Shown piece by piece: positions 8,588 to 18,018 of a stretch of 64,000 nucleotides of DNA. The translations under genes were made by a program, and so were the position numbers. Under the pieces are notes generated by a model, which was not told the DNA's origin, made no database searches, and worked only from the letters and a program-made list of their open reading frames with translations. The stretch is from assembly GCA_944323845.1 (NCBI GenBank), contig CALUUA010000010.1, forward strand, positions 1 through 64,000, written 5' to 3'. Positions within the stretch are counted from its first letter, which is position 1. Each line of letters opens with the position of its first letter. This stretch comes from an uncultured Bacteroidales bacterium (GTDB lineage Bacteria > Bacteroidota > Bacteroidia > Bacteroidales > UBA932).

Positions 8588-8647
8588 GGACTCGAAAGGG
8601 TTCTTTCTGCGTTTCGCATGAAATTCCTCCTTTCGAGTCCTCTTTTG
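8588..8647. terminator. Bidirectional palindromic terminator between btuG-like gene and rubredoxin
   Basis: A perfect 12-base stem (8588-8599 with 8629-8640) encloses an inner hairpin (TTTC-TGCG / CGCA-T-GAAA) and is followed by TCTTTTG. It lies between two convergent stops. The right arm core TGAAATTCCTCCTTTCG nearly repeats that of the palindrome at 36209-36268. Confidence 0.8.
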
Positions 8648-8662
8648 TCTTTGCGGGAATTG

Positions 8663-8824
8663 TTATTCAGCGACCTTGAAGTCTTCCTTGCCTACGCCGC
8701 AGAGAGGGCATACCCAGTCTGCCGGGAGGTCTTCAAAGGCAGTCCCCGGCTCTATTCCGCTGTCCGGATCCCCTACTGCAGGATCGTATTCGTATCCGCA
8801 GACGATGCAAATGTACTTTTTCAT
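8663..8824 (-). CDS. Rubredoxin
   Basis: This 53-residue protein reads [20 protein letters not shown] at its start and has the two CxxC iron-binding knuckles of rubredoxin, Cys6/Cys9 and Cys39/Cys42 (WVCPLCG), with the conserved aromatic residues Tyr4, Tyr11 and Trp37. It carries one Fe(SCys)4 centre and transfers single electrons, typically to peroxide- or superoxide-reducing enzymes in anaerobes. It lies 61 bases downstream of superoxide dismutase on the same strand, so the two likely respond to oxygen exposure together. Its own promoter is not obvious; read-through from sodB is likely. Confidence 0.97.
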   Translation of the reverse strand: MKKYICIVCGYEYDPAVGDPDSGIEPGTAFEDLPADWVCPLCGVGKEDFKVAE

Positions 8825-8885
8825 ACTTGACAGTTTTCAGTGGTTTATAATGTTTATACAGAATATGTCATGCCGTTTTCCGGCT

Positions 8886-9461
8886 TCAGACCAGCCGTCC
8901 TGCCACCTTCTCCCAGTCTATGAGATTCCATATGGCTTCCAGATATGCAGCCCGGCGGTTCCTGTAGTCTATGTAGTATGCATGTTCCCAGACATCTACC
9001 GTCAGAAGCGGTTTCAGACCCTGAGTCAGCGGATTGTCGGCGTTCTGCGTCTTGACGATGACCAGAGATTCTTCCTTGTCCTCGCACAGCCAGGCCCATC
9101 CTGAGCCGAATATCGTGGCGGCAGCCTTGATGAATTCCGATTTGAAGTCGGCTACGGAGCCGAAAGCCTTCGTCAGCTTTTCTTCCAGAAGTTCAGGCAT
9201 CTGCACAGGAACAGGGGTCAGGGTCCGGAAGTAGAAATCGTGATTCCATGCCTGGGCTGCATTGTTGAAGACGGCGCCTCCGGCCTTCATGACGATCTCT
9301 TCGATTTCCATATCCTCATAAGGCGAACCCTCGACCATCTTGTTCAGATTGTCCACATAAGTCTGGAAATGCTTGCCGTAATGGAATTCAATCGTTTCCG
9401 CGCTTATGGCCGGTGCGAGGGCATCGTGGCCGTAGGGCAGTTCAGGTACTGAATGAATCAT
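8886..9461 (-). CDS. sodB: Superoxide dismutase, Fe/Mn family
   Basis: The 191-residue enzyme starts MIHSVPELPYGHDALAPAIS at 9461; the upstream extension of the frame to 9515 is non-coding in character. The four metal ligands are visible: His27 (HYGKHF), His74 (NHDFYF), Asp156 and His160 (DVWEHAYYIDY). It converts superoxide to oxygen and hydrogen peroxide in the cytoplasm. The Fe versus Mn preference cannot be read from the sequence; related Bacteroides enzymes can use either. A TATCTTTG element on the minus strand (9491-9484) is a candidate -7 box. Rubredoxin follows downstream. Confidence 0.96.
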   Translation of the reverse strand: MIHSVPELPYGHDALAPAISAETIEFHYGKHFQTYVDNLNKMVEGSPYEDMEIEEIVMKAGGAVFNNAAQAWNHDFYFRTLTPVPVQMPELLEEKLTKAFGSVADFKSEFIKAAATIFGSGWAWLCEDKEESLVIVKTQNADNPLTQGLKPLLTVDVWEHAYYIDYRNRRAAYLEAIWNLIDWEKVAGRLV

Positions 9462-9504
9462 GTCTGTGATGTTTAGATAAAAACAAAGATATAAAAAAAA
9501 ATGA

Positions 9505-9512
9505 TATCTTTG
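9505..9512 (+). promoter_or_regulatory. Candidate -7 element of the TonB receptor, back to back with one for sodB
   Basis: TATCTTTG at 9505-9512 (plus) and TATCTTTG at 9491-9484 (minus) point away from each other, separated by 13 bases. Neither has a clear TTG at 19-21 bases, so assignment is tentative. Confidence 0.4.
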
Positions 9513-9532
9513 CATCCCAACGGTGACAAACT

Positions 9533-11797
9533 ATGATTTTGCCATTCTTATATACTGTTTTGCTGGCAGCTCTCCCGGCCGGAGAATCTGCCGATGTCCG
9601 AGATGCAGTTCCTGCGATGACGGATACATTGTCCGAAGCCGTGCTGGTCTCATCCTTCAAGCAGGTTCTGGCTCTGGAACGCCTCGCTTCTCCGGTCACG
9701 GAAATCTCTGCGGCGCAGATGGAAGAAAGGGGAGTGGACGACATGAAGAAACTCTCGGCCATCGTCCCTAATTTCCAGATGCCGGATTACGGCTCCTCCA
9801 TGACATCCTCCATATATCTCCGCGGATTCGGATCCAGAATAGACAACCCTGTCATAGGTCTGTATGTCGATGATATTCCGGTCATGAACAAGAATGCGTA
9901 TGATACCGGTCTTTACGACATCGGCAGCGCAGTGCTTCTCCGCGGTCCCCAGTCCACGCTTTACGGGCGCAATTCGATGTGCGGAGTCCTGGCTCTGGAA
10001 ACATTATCCCCTGAAGACTATCATGGCGGCAGGGTGTCTCTGGAATATGGGAGCGCGAATACCGTGTTGGCCAGACTCTCTGTCTACGGCAGGTCCGGGG
10101 TGGGCGCATCCGTGGCTTACCGGCATACGGACGGATATTATCTGAACACTTTCGACAACAGTTATGTAGACAGGTCCGATGACCTGAACTTCAGATTAAG
10201 GGCGTGGAAACAGCTTCGGCGGGATCTTGTCTTCGAGAATGTCTTTTCTGTCTCGCTCACGGATCAGGGCGGCTATCCGTACCGGGAATATGATGAGGAG
10301 ACCGGGAACATAGCCCCTCTGTCATACAATGATGAATGCGGATACCGGCGGATAGCAGCCATGGACGGACTGAAATTCAAATACATGACGGAGAAGTGGA
10401 CCTTGAATTCAGTGACCAGCCTGCAGTTTCTCGCCGATGATCTGTCGATGGATCAGGATTTCACCGAGCGTTCGATGTTCACTCTCGGGCAGAGTCAGAT
10501 GGAAGGGGCGGTGACGCAGGAACTGATCCTGAAGCCTGAGGCTGCATGGAGGACGCCGTGGTGGAACTGGCAGACCGGCTTTTTCGCCTTTGGAAAATAT
10601 AATTCCATGTCCGCACCGGTACGTTTCAAGCATGACGGTATAGAGGATCTTATTCTGGCCAATGCCAACAGCGGCCTCGCCTCGGTTTTCGGCGAGGGGG
10701 CGGAATTCATGCTGCAGGAAGACGAATTCGATATTCCGAGCGATTTCGGCATTGCGACGGCAGGAGCAGCCTTGTATCATGAGTCATATTTTACGCTCGG
10801 CCGGTGGACTCTGACGGCGGGACTCCGGCTGGACTGGGAGTGGACTTCGATGGATTACGACAGTAGGGCTCTTGTAAATTACAGTATCCGCCTCCCGTTC
10901 ATGACCACTGATTTCACTCCGGCCGAATATGTATATAAGGGGCAAGTGACCAATTCTTATCTGGAGTTCATGCCTAAATTGTCGGCCCTGTATGACCTCG
11001 GGAAGGTGAAGCTTTTCGCGGTGTTTTCGGAAGGGTACAAGTCCGGCGGTTTCAATACGCAGATATTTTCGGATATCGTGCAGAACGGACTTATGGCTAA
11101 GCTGATGGAAAAGTCCCCGGTCACACTGCCTGAAACCGGCATAGATGCCCATGATACAGTGTATGATCCGGAGAAAAGCATGAATGTAGAGGTGGGGTCG
11201 CGTTTTGCTTTCGGCAGCGGAGGCCATAGCTTTTCAGGCTCGGCATCCCTGTATGCCATCATGTGCATAAACCAGCAGATAACGGTTTTCCCGTCAGGCA
11301 GCAGTACCGGCCGCATGATGGCCAATGCAGGCAATTCCCGCAGTATCGGGGCCGAAGCGGAGTTCGGATACAGATACCGGAATTTCGGTCTGAATCTGGC
11401 CTATGGCTTCTGCGATGCGAGGTTTACAAGATATGATGATGGACAGGCGGACTACAGCGGGAAGAAAATACCTTATTCTCCGGAGCATACCCTGAATGCC
11501 CGCGCCCAATACACTTGGGACATGTCGAATGATTATTTCCGCAGCATAACAGCCGGTGTGGAGGTCTCGGCTTTCGGCAGGATATGGTGGAATGAAGCCA
11601 ATACCATTTCCCAGCCGTTTTATGCAGTGCTCGGGGCGGATGTCCGCGGTCATTTCAGATGGTTCGACATTTTCCTGAGGGGAGAGAATCTGACCGGTTC
11701 GCAGTATGCCCTGTTCTATTTCAAGTCTGTCGGAAAGTCATTTTTCCAGATGTCGAGGCCGCTCCGCCTCACTGTAGGTCTTTCTGTCAGCCTTTAA
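9533..11797 (+). CDS. TonB-dependent receptor, iron-complex type
   Basis: The 754-residue outer-membrane receptor has a signal peptide (MILPFLYTVLLAALPAGESA), a TonB-box-like DTLSEAVLVSS near residue 32, and a plug domain (about 45-155: SSIYLRGFGSRIDNPVIGLYVDDIP, VLLRGPQSTLYGRNSMCGVL). A long beta-barrel ends in LTVGLSVSL. It lacks the carboxypeptidase-like N-terminal domain of SusC proteins. The PQSTLYGRNS motif is typical of receptors for siderophores and other small complexes, but the cargo cannot be assigned. No partner transport gene is adjacent; it diverges from sodB, which is at most weak support for an iron link. Confidence 0.88.
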   Translation: MILPFLYTVLLAALPAGESADVRDAVPAMTDTLSEAVLVSSFKQVLALERLASPVTEISAAQMEERGVDDMKKLSAIVPNFQMPDYGSSMTSSIYLRGFGSRIDNPVIGLYVDDIPVMNKNAYDTGLYDIGSAVLLRGPQSTLYGRNSMCGVLALETLSPEDYHGGRVSLEYGSANTVLARLSVYGRSGVGASVAYRHTDGYYLNTFDNSYVDRSDDLNFRLRAWKQLRRDLVFENVFSVSLTDQGGYPYREYDEETGNIAPLSYNDECGYRRIAAMDGLKFKYMTEKWTLNSVTSLQFLADDLSMDQDFTERSMFTLGQSQMEGAVTQELILKPEAAWRTPWWNWQTGFFAFGKYNSMSAPVRFKHDGIEDLILANANSGLASVFGEGAEFMLQEDEFDIPSDFGIATAGAALYHESYFTLGRWTLTAGLRLDWEWTSMDYDSRALVNYSIRLPFMTTDFTPAEYVYKGQVTNSYLEFMPKLSALYDLGKVKLFAVFSEGYKSGGFNTQIFSDIVQNGLMAKLMEKSPVTLPETGIDAHDTVYDPEKSMNVEVGSRFAFGSGGHSFSGSASLYAIMCINQQITVFPSGSSTGRMMANAGNSRSIGAEAEFGYRYRNFGLNLAYGFCDARFTRYDDGQADYSGKKIPYSPEHTLNARAQYTWDMSNDYFRSITAGVEVSAFGRIWWNEANTISQPFYAVLGADVRGHFRWFDIFLRGENLTGSQYALFYFKSVGKSFFQMSRPLRLTVGLSVSL

Positions 11798-11875
11798 AAC
11801 TTTAACATATTTCCCTTTCGGGCTTATGATTCGGAAGCGTCATTCGGAATGATGAAAAAAAATTCATGAAATAGT

Positions 11876-11905
11876 TTGGAAATTCCTTTTGGATTGTTAC
11901 CTTTG
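11876..11905 (+). promoter_or_regulatory. Consensus Bacteroidota promoter in the TonB receptor / araC gap
   Basis: TTG at 11876-11878, exactly 19 bases, then TACCTTTG at 11898-11905. It points away from the finished TonB receptor gene and no coding sequence starts downstream on this strand, so it appears to drive the short RNA described next. Confidence 0.7.
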
Positions 11906-11911
11906 TATCAG

Positions 11912-11993
11912 ACATAAGAATTTTTTTCGTGTCTATTTGTTAAGTTCGTTTTATATATGGGCAGGTTCCTTGGGGAGGGAACCTGCTTTTTTC
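11912..11993 (+). ncRNA. Putative small RNA, about 80 bases
   Basis: A near-perfect promoter (11876-11905) is followed within about 85 bases by a strong intrinsic terminator: GCAGGTTCC (11961-11969), an 8-base loop, GGAACCTGC (11978-11986), then TTTTTT. The AT-rich body has a weak AGACA/TGTCT pairing near its 5' end. No convincing short reading frame lies inside: the only ATG (near 11957) runs into the antisense of araC. The family is not recognised. Its place between a TonB receptor and a glycan locus resembles that of PUL-linked small RNAs of Bacteroides, but a target is unknown. Confidence 0.55.
11961..11993 (+). terminator. Intrinsic terminator of the putative small RNA
   Basis: A 9-base perfect stem (11961-11969 / 11978-11986) is followed by a run of six T. 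On the opposite strand the hairpin has no U-tract, so it is not an efficient terminator for araC. Confidence 0.8.
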
Positions 11994-12006
11994 GTATCCC
12001 CGCATC

Positions 12007-12891
12007 CTATGCGTTCCGGAATTCCGTAGGAGTCATCCCGGTCCTGTTCCTGAACATGGTGGCGAAATATTCCGCGCTTTCAAAATGAAGCGTCAGCGAG
12101 ATTTCCTTTACCGATGCCGATGTGCCGCGGAGCATTTCTTTCGCGCGATGGATTTTCATATTGATGAAATACTGTGCCGGGGACTGTCCTGTATATTGCT
12201 TGAAAATCCGTCTGAATTTGCTGTAGCTTATGCTGAGCTGTCCTGCGATGTCCGGCATGGACACATCCTCTTCCAGTGCGTCGTTCATGGCATTCTTGGC
12301 CATGTTCACTATTTTCATGGCTTCGGTGTCGTTCTGCAGCAGGCTTTTCCGTCCCGTCATGAACATCAGGCCGAGCAGGTGGTTGACCACTCCTGCCAGA
12401 AGCTGCTGGAAATAAGGCTCCTGACGCATGGCAGTCCTGATGGCTTCATTATAAAGGCTGACCATGAATTCGTCATAGCCTATATGGAAAAGCGGTGAGC
12501 CGGGAGTGAAGAATCCTGCCTGCACCCTGTTGTCTATGTTTATGCCTTCGAAACCTATCCAGTATTCGTTCCATCCTGTACCTTCATCAGGGCGGTAGGA
12601 GTGCCATTCTCCCGGAAAAAGGATGAACATGTCCCCTCCCTTGACTTTCATTTCCCCTGCAGACCGCGTGGTCAGTGTCCCCTGCCCGTCCACTATGTAT
12701 ATCAGCTGGTATTCTGACAGAATCCTGCCGTGTTCCGGATCGAACATGTACTCCTGATTGTGCTTCCGCGGGGGATATTCCTCTCCGGCTGCGATTTTCT
12801 GATGACCTACTGAACAGACCGTAAGTCCCCATTCCCTGTCCCTGCTGTTCTGTGCTATGTATTTTATAGGTTCCATGTCTGAATGTTCCAT
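12007..12891 (-). CDS. AraC-family transcriptional regulator
   Basis: The product from ATG 12891 (MEHSDMEPIKYIAQNSRDRE) is 294 residues; the frame extends 30 codons upstream, but the MEHS start fits the family. The N-terminal cupin-like sensor (about 30-130) has VDGQGTLTTRSAGEMKVKGGDMFILFPGEWHSY. The C-terminal double helix-turn-helix (about 200-294) has DVSMPDIAGQLSISYSKFRRIFKQYTGQSPAQYF and VKEISLTLHFESAEYFATMFRNRTGMTPTEFR. It diverges from the SusC gene, so it most likely senses a sugar released from the glycan and activates the locus. No separate rhaR or rhaS is seen, so control of the rhamnose genes is another possibility. Confidence 0.93.
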   Translation of the reverse strand: MEHSDMEPIKYIAQNSRDREWGLTVCSVGHQKIAAGEEYPPRKHNQEYMFDPEHGRILSEYQLIYIVDGQGTLTTRSAGEMKVKGGDMFILFPGEWHSYRPDEGTGWNEYWIGFEGINIDNRVQAGFFTPGSPLFHIGYDEFMVSLYNEAIRTAMRQEPYFQQLLAGVVNHLLGLMFMTGRKSLLQNDTEAMKIVNMAKNAMNDALEEDVSMPDIAGQLSISYSKFRRIFKQYTGQSPAQYFINMKIHRAKEMLRGTSASVKEISLTLHFESAEYFATMFRNRTGMTPTEFRNA

Positions 12892-13012
12892 TATGCGGTG
12901 CAATCCAAATTTAGACAAAAAAGCGGGAACATCCGAAATTAATCCCCGATATGTGGGCAAGAATTGTATTACTCTGGTCAAAAAACGAAGATACCCGTCA
13001 GGACTTAATGTC

Positions 13013-13020
13013 TATATTTG
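13013..13020 (+). promoter_or_regulatory. Candidate -7 element of the SusC operon
   Basis: TATATTTG at 13013-13020 fits the TAnnTTTG box. No TTG lies 19-21 bases upstream. A weak upstream half is what one expects of an activator-dependent promoter, and an AraC gene is divergent. The predicted leader is about 34 bases. Confidence 0.5.
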
Positions 13021-13059
13021 TACGTAATTATTAACAATTAAGACTAATACCATCTGGAC

Positions 13060-16000
13060 ATGAAGAAATTCTTTCTTGCATTTTTCTTATGTTGTGCTGG
13101 CCTCTTTGCTAATGCACAGGATAGGACAGTCAGTGGTGTAGTCACTTCTTCTGAAGATGACAGCCCTCTGGCAGGGGTCGCTGTGATCCTCGAAGGGACA
13201 TCTCATGGCACAATGACCTCCGAAGACGGCTCGTGGTCGATGACCGTCTCTTCTGATGGGGGGGGGTGCTGCTATTCACATGCTTAGGCTATGCTGATGT
13301 CCGCGAGACCATAGGCGACCGTTCCCGTATCGACATCAGACTTTCCGAAAGCGCCACACAGCTCGACGAACTCGTAGTCATAGGCTACGGTACAGTCAGG
13401 AAGAGCGATCTCACAGGCGCAGTATCATCAGTAAAAGGCGACGAATTGAAAAAGGCTGCGGTAGCCTCCGTGGGTGCAGCCCTTCAAGGCAAGGTGGCCG
13501 GCGTGACCGTGACTTCGAATACCGGCCAGCCGGGCTCGGACGTGTCCATCCGCATCAGGGGTATCGGTTCCGTCAATGCCGGCGTGACACCTCTTTATGT
13601 AGTGGACGGAATGATTGTCAGCGACATCAGTTTCCTCAGCCCGAACGACATCGCCACTACCGAAGTGCTCAAGGATGCGGCTTCCGCTGCAATATACGGT
13701 TCACGTGCCGCGAACGGCGTCATTCTCATCACCACCAAGTCGGCGTCCATGAACGAGAAGACTTCGGTGACATTCGAGGCCTATGCCGGAGTGCAGAGCA
13801 GATGGCGCAAACTGGATCTGATGAAGTCGCAGGAGCATCTGGAGACGATGCTGAAACTGAACGGAGCCAGTTCGGGAGAACTTGAAGCATATCGTACAGG
13901 CGGCATCAACGGATGGTTGAACTATGCCCGCATCGGAGGCCTTGCGGATTTCCCTGTAGCTACCGATGTGCCGGGACAGGGTTTCAACTACGGTGCCCAG
14001 AATACCGACTGGCAGGACGAAGTCTTCCGCGACGCCGCCATCCAGAACTATTATGTTTCCGTGGATTCCGGAAGCAAGAAGGTGAGCCAAACTTTCAGCG
14101 CGAACTGGTTTTCGCAGGACGGTACCATCATCGGATCCTGGTACAACAGGCTGAATCTTCATTACAGCGCTTCTTCCCAGATTAAGAAATGGCTGAAACT
14201 CGGCAGTACCCTGAATTTCTCGTCCACAAAATCGCGCTGGTCCCTGAACAACAATTCTCAGCCCGGGGCGTCCGTGATATCCGCCGCCATGGCCATGGCT
14301 CCATGGGATCCTGTCCGTTATCCGGAGGGCAGCCTGAATCATCTCGGCGAAGACCTGGGAGGGAATCTGGCTGCGGCATCGAATTTCAAGAATGTGGTGA
14401 ATCCGTATTCCATGGCCATCCATGATTTCCCTCGCGGCAGTACCGAACGTTTCGTGGGGAATATCTACCTCGACCTGAATATCGTCAAGGGACTTGTCTT
14501 CCATTCCGACTTCAATTTCGACCTCTCTTTCGTGCATTCCCGCTCCTTCACGGAAGCCTACTATCATTCGCAGGCGGATCAGAGGGACGAGAACATGATA
14601 TCCCAGAGCCTGAGCCGCTCGAAGGGCCTGAACTTCAACAACTATCTGACATACTCAAAGCAGATAAAGAAGCACAGTTTCTCCATCATGGCGGGACAGA
14701 CCATAGACATTTCGGAAAATGAAGGGGTCAGCGTGGGCGGACGGAATCTTCTGCATACCGACGAAAGATTCTGGTCTTTCCAGTACGCCACTTCCGACTT
14801 CACCTATGGCGGTTCCTATTACGGTCCGTACAGGAGGATGTCTTTCATCGGACGTCTTACATATGACTATGCCAACAAATATCTTCTGACCTTCAACTGG
14901 CGTTCTGACGGAAACCGCTCTTTCCAGAATCATCCGTGGGGACATTTCCCGTCAGTGGCCGTAGCGTGGAAGCTGAATGAGGAGAACTGGCTGAAGGATG
15001 TGGACAATATATCCCTTCTGAAGCTGCGTTTCGGCTGGGGCCTGCTCGGTAACGACAGCGTGGACTCGAATCTGTTCACCATGACCATAGATTCCAGCAT
15101 GTACGCGAATCTCGGCTATCCGTTCGGCCCGGGCACAGGTGACAAGCAGGAACTTTCCACCGGCGCGGCCGTGACCAGCATCAAGAACATGGACGGAAGG
15201 TGGGAGATTTCCGAACATTACAATCTCGGTATAGATTTCGGCTTCTTCGATGACCGCCTCACCGGTACTGCCGATTTCTTCATACGCGACACCAAGGATC
15301 TCCTGCTGAAGCGCAGGCTTCCGTACTATGTCGGTTCCCTTTATACCGCCGTGGACAATATCGGTACCATGAGGAACAGCGGAGTGGAGCTTCAGCTCGG
15401 ATGGCGGGACTCTTTCCTTGCCGGAAGCCAGAATTTCTTCTACGATATCAGCGGAAATATTTCCTTCGTCAAGAACGAGATAGTGGACATGAACGGGGCG
15501 GATCCTGTCTACGGGGACAAGACCATCACCGATCAGGGACATGCGGTCAATTCTTTCTACGGCTATGTGGCAGAGGGCATCTTCCGCAGCCAGCAGGAGA
15601 TAGACGAGTTCTTCCACATCAAGCCGAATCCTGACAATGATCCTGATATAGCCGCCTACAACGCGACAAGGAATATCCACAATTTCGAAGTTGGTGATAT
15701 ACGCTACCGCGATATCAACGGCGACGGCGAACTGGATGACCAGGAAGACAGGACAGTCATAGGAAATCCTTTCCCGAAATTCACATACGGACTGAACGTA
15801 GCCCTCGGATGGGGTCCGGTGGATGTTTCCATGTTCTTCCAGGGAGTCTATGGAAACATGGTCTACAACGCCTTGAGAGAGAGGCTGGAAGGCAACGGTA
15901 CACAGTCGCAGCTCAGTACGGCCATGAGGGATGTCTGGACTGCGGACAATCCTGACGGCTCCCTGCCGAATCCTAACCATACCGTGAATTTCTGGGCTTC

Positions 16001-16241
16001 GGACCGTTTCCTTGAAAGCGGCTCATATCTGCGCCTCAAGAATTTCCAGATAGGATATACCATACCGCAGAAGGCCCTGCAGAAGATAAAGATGCAGAAT
16101 TTCAGGGTATATCTTGCCGCAAACAACCTCTTCACCATCACGAAGTATTCAGGCTACGACCCTGAAGTCGGCGGAGGCGTGGATTACGGAAACTATCCGC
16201 AGTCGCGGACATTCATGCTCGGCGTGAGCTTAACATTCTAA
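13060..16241 (+). CDS. SusC/RagA-family TonB-linked outer-membrane transporter, frame broken at a G9 run
   Basis: A real SusC start (signal peptide MKKFFLAFFLCCAGLFANAQ, then the carboxypeptidase-like domain VSGVVTSSEDDSPLAGVAVI) reads to the G run at 13258-13266 and stops at 13287. The rest continues in another frame: LLFTCLGYADVRETIGDRS, the TonB box LDELVVIGYGTVRKSDLTGAV, plug motifs (SIRIRGIGSVNAGVTPLYVVDG, AAIYGSRAANGVILITTK), then a barrel ending RTFMLGVSLTF. Ten or seven G would restore one protein of 1060 or 1059 residues. SusD follows after 19 bases. The gene is intact apart from the run, so this is either a slippage-controlled switch in the off state or a homopolymer error. Confidence 0.9.
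13258..13266 (+). repeat. Homopolymer run of nine G inside the SusC gene
   Basis: Nine consecutive G follow the Ser-Ser-Asp codons. The run sets the reading frame of the TonB-linked transporter: as read here the first frame ends 21 bases later, while a gain of one or loss of two G gives an intact gene. Runs of this length are well-known slippage sites. Confidence 0.95.
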
Positions 16242-16260
16242 AATCCCAGGAGAATTACAT

Positions 16261-17952
16261 ATGAAAAGGATTACGATTATGGCGATAGCCGTATCCTGTC
16301 TGGCCGTCGTGTCATGTCAGGACTGGCTCATGGAGATGCCGGCCGGCACCCAGACGCCGGACGAATACTATACTTCCGGCGAGACCTGTCTGCCGGTGGT
16401 GGTAGGCTGCTACGCTCCGATGCTGACCCATTACCGGGACGGGATATATTTCAACGAGTGGTTTATCGGCGACATCTGCTCCGATGATGCATACAAGGGC
16501 GGGCAGACCATTCAGGAGGATGCGAACCTGCTGGATATGGAGAATTTCAGGGTGAATGCGGACAACGATATCCTGCTCAAGTTCTATGAATTCCAGTATA
16601 TCGGCATTGCACGGTGCAACCGTGCAGTCAGGGATATCGCTAATGTCCCCGAAGACGAGACTATGGATGCGAGCCTGAAATACCGTTATATAGCGGAGGC
16701 AAGATGCCTGAGGGCATTCTATTATATGAGGCTTGTCCGGGTTTTCGGAAAGGTGCCGTACTATACTGATGTCATCGAGGGTACGAGCCAGATGAAGCTG
16801 ACGAGGGCTGAGCTTTCCACCATCTGGACCGGTATCGTGGATGATCTGAAATATGCCGCCACCTTCCTCTGGCCGAAGTCGCAGTACGACCAGTCCGAGA
16901 TAGGCCATGTCACCCAGGGGACAGCCTATGCCCTGCTTCTGAAGGCTTTCATGACGGGGCACGAGACTCTGGACGGGCTGATGATCGACGGCAGGACAGC
17001 CTATGAGAACGCCGTGTACTGGGGGAACATGATCTATACTTCGGGACAGTACGACCTCTGCCCTGACTATTGGGACAATTTCGCCCTTGCCGGTGAGAAC
17101 GGCATCGAGTCTGTCTTCGAGATACAGTACACGAATGATCCGACGAGCGATTTCGGATCCGGTGGACATCGCGGTGCATTCACGGCCCGCCAGCAGCGCA
17201 GCCGTTCGGAAATCTATACGGCAGGAGGAGTCAAGGGCTGGGGCTACAACCGTCCTTCCCAAGATCTGGTGGACGAGTACGAAGCCGGCGACCCGAGAAA
17301 GGATATGACCATCCACGAGCTTGTCTATATAGAAGATGACCCGAACGACCCTGCGAACGAGGTCGATAATCCGAAGGAGGTGTTCTACGGCGGCATCATC
17401 CGGACTACCAGCCTGAAATACGCCATGATGACCGACGGGGAGAACGGCGGCATCTACAAGCTGGATACGAACAATCCTTACGACCCGATCAATACCAAGG
17501 AAATCCGATATGCCGACGTGCTCCTGATGTATGCGGAAGCATGTGTGGAGACAGGCGACCTTGCGACTGCCAAGTCTCTTCTGGAAGAAGTGCGCAGCAG
17601 GGCCAGAGGCACTGACATGACTATCCTTCCTCCGTTCCCCGACTATTCCATCCGCATATGGAACGGGACATCCTACGACGATCCCCGCCAGCTTCAGGAC
17701 AATGCAGACGACCTGCGGGCGGCCATCCGTCATGAAAGACGGGTGGAGCTGGCCATGGAAGGGCACCGCTGGTTCGACCTTAACCGCTGGGGCATAGCTG
17801 CCGAGGTCATGAACCTTCACAGCCAGTCCGATGAAGTGAAGGCTCTCTATACAGGCATCCGCCAGACGTTCCGCAAGGGCATCCACGAGATTTTCCCTAT
17901 CCCGGCCGAAGAAAGGACTCTTACCGGCATCGACCAGAATCCGGGATATTAG
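16261..17952 (+). CDS. SusD/RagB-family glycan-binding lipoprotein
   Basis: The 563-residue surface lipoprotein has a signal ending VVSC (lipobox Cys20). The SusD plan is clear: an N-terminal region with TPDEYYTSGETCLPVVVGCY, TPR-like helices (AEARCLRAFYYMRLVRVFGKVPYYTDV, near residue 145), and the C-terminal RagB segment RHERRVELAMEGHRWFDLNRWG near residue 490, ending PIPAEERTLTGIDQNPGY. With SusC it forms a lidded importer for oligosaccharides. It follows SusC by 19 bases in the same operon. Confidence 0.96.
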   Translation: MKRITIMAIAVSCLAVVSCQDWLMEMPAGTQTPDEYYTSGETCLPVVVGCYAPMLTHYRDGIYFNEWFIGDICSDDAYKGGQTIQEDANLLDMENFRVNADNDILLKFYEFQYIGIARCNRAVRDIANVPEDETMDASLKYRYIAEARCLRAFYYMRLVRVFGKVPYYTDVIEGTSQMKLTRAELSTIWTGIVDDLKYAATFLWPKSQYDQSEIGHVTQGTAYALLLKAFMTGHETLDGLMIDGRTAYENAVYWGNMIYTSGQYDLCPDYWDNFALAGENGIESVFEIQYTNDPTSDFGSGGHRGAFTARQQRSRSEIYTAGGVKGWGYNRPSQDLVDEYEAGDPRKDMTIHELVYIEDDPNDPANEVDNPKEVFYGGIIRTTSLKYAMMTDGENGGIYKLDTNNPYDPINTKEIRYADVLLMYAEACVETGDLATAKSLLEEVRSRARGTDMTILPPFPDYSIRIWNGTSYDDPRQLQDNADDLRAAIRHERRVELAMEGHRWFDLNRWGIAAEVMNLHSQSDEVKALYTGIRQTFRKGIHEIFPIPAEERTLTGIDQNPGY

Positions 17953-18018
17953 GCTCCTTCAGAATTTGGATAACGATCTAAATACACACTAACTATCAAC
18001 CATTTAAATCAAAAAGTC

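Noticed and set aside
11957..12006. ATG inside the putative small RNA as start of a small protein
   Set aside because: The frame runs through the terminator and into the antisense of araC with no family pattern or spacing suited to translation.
16312..17886. Long open frame (524 codons) on the minus strand
   Set aside because: It lies wholly antisense to the well-supported SusD gene and its translation shows no domain; it is a by-product of codon use.
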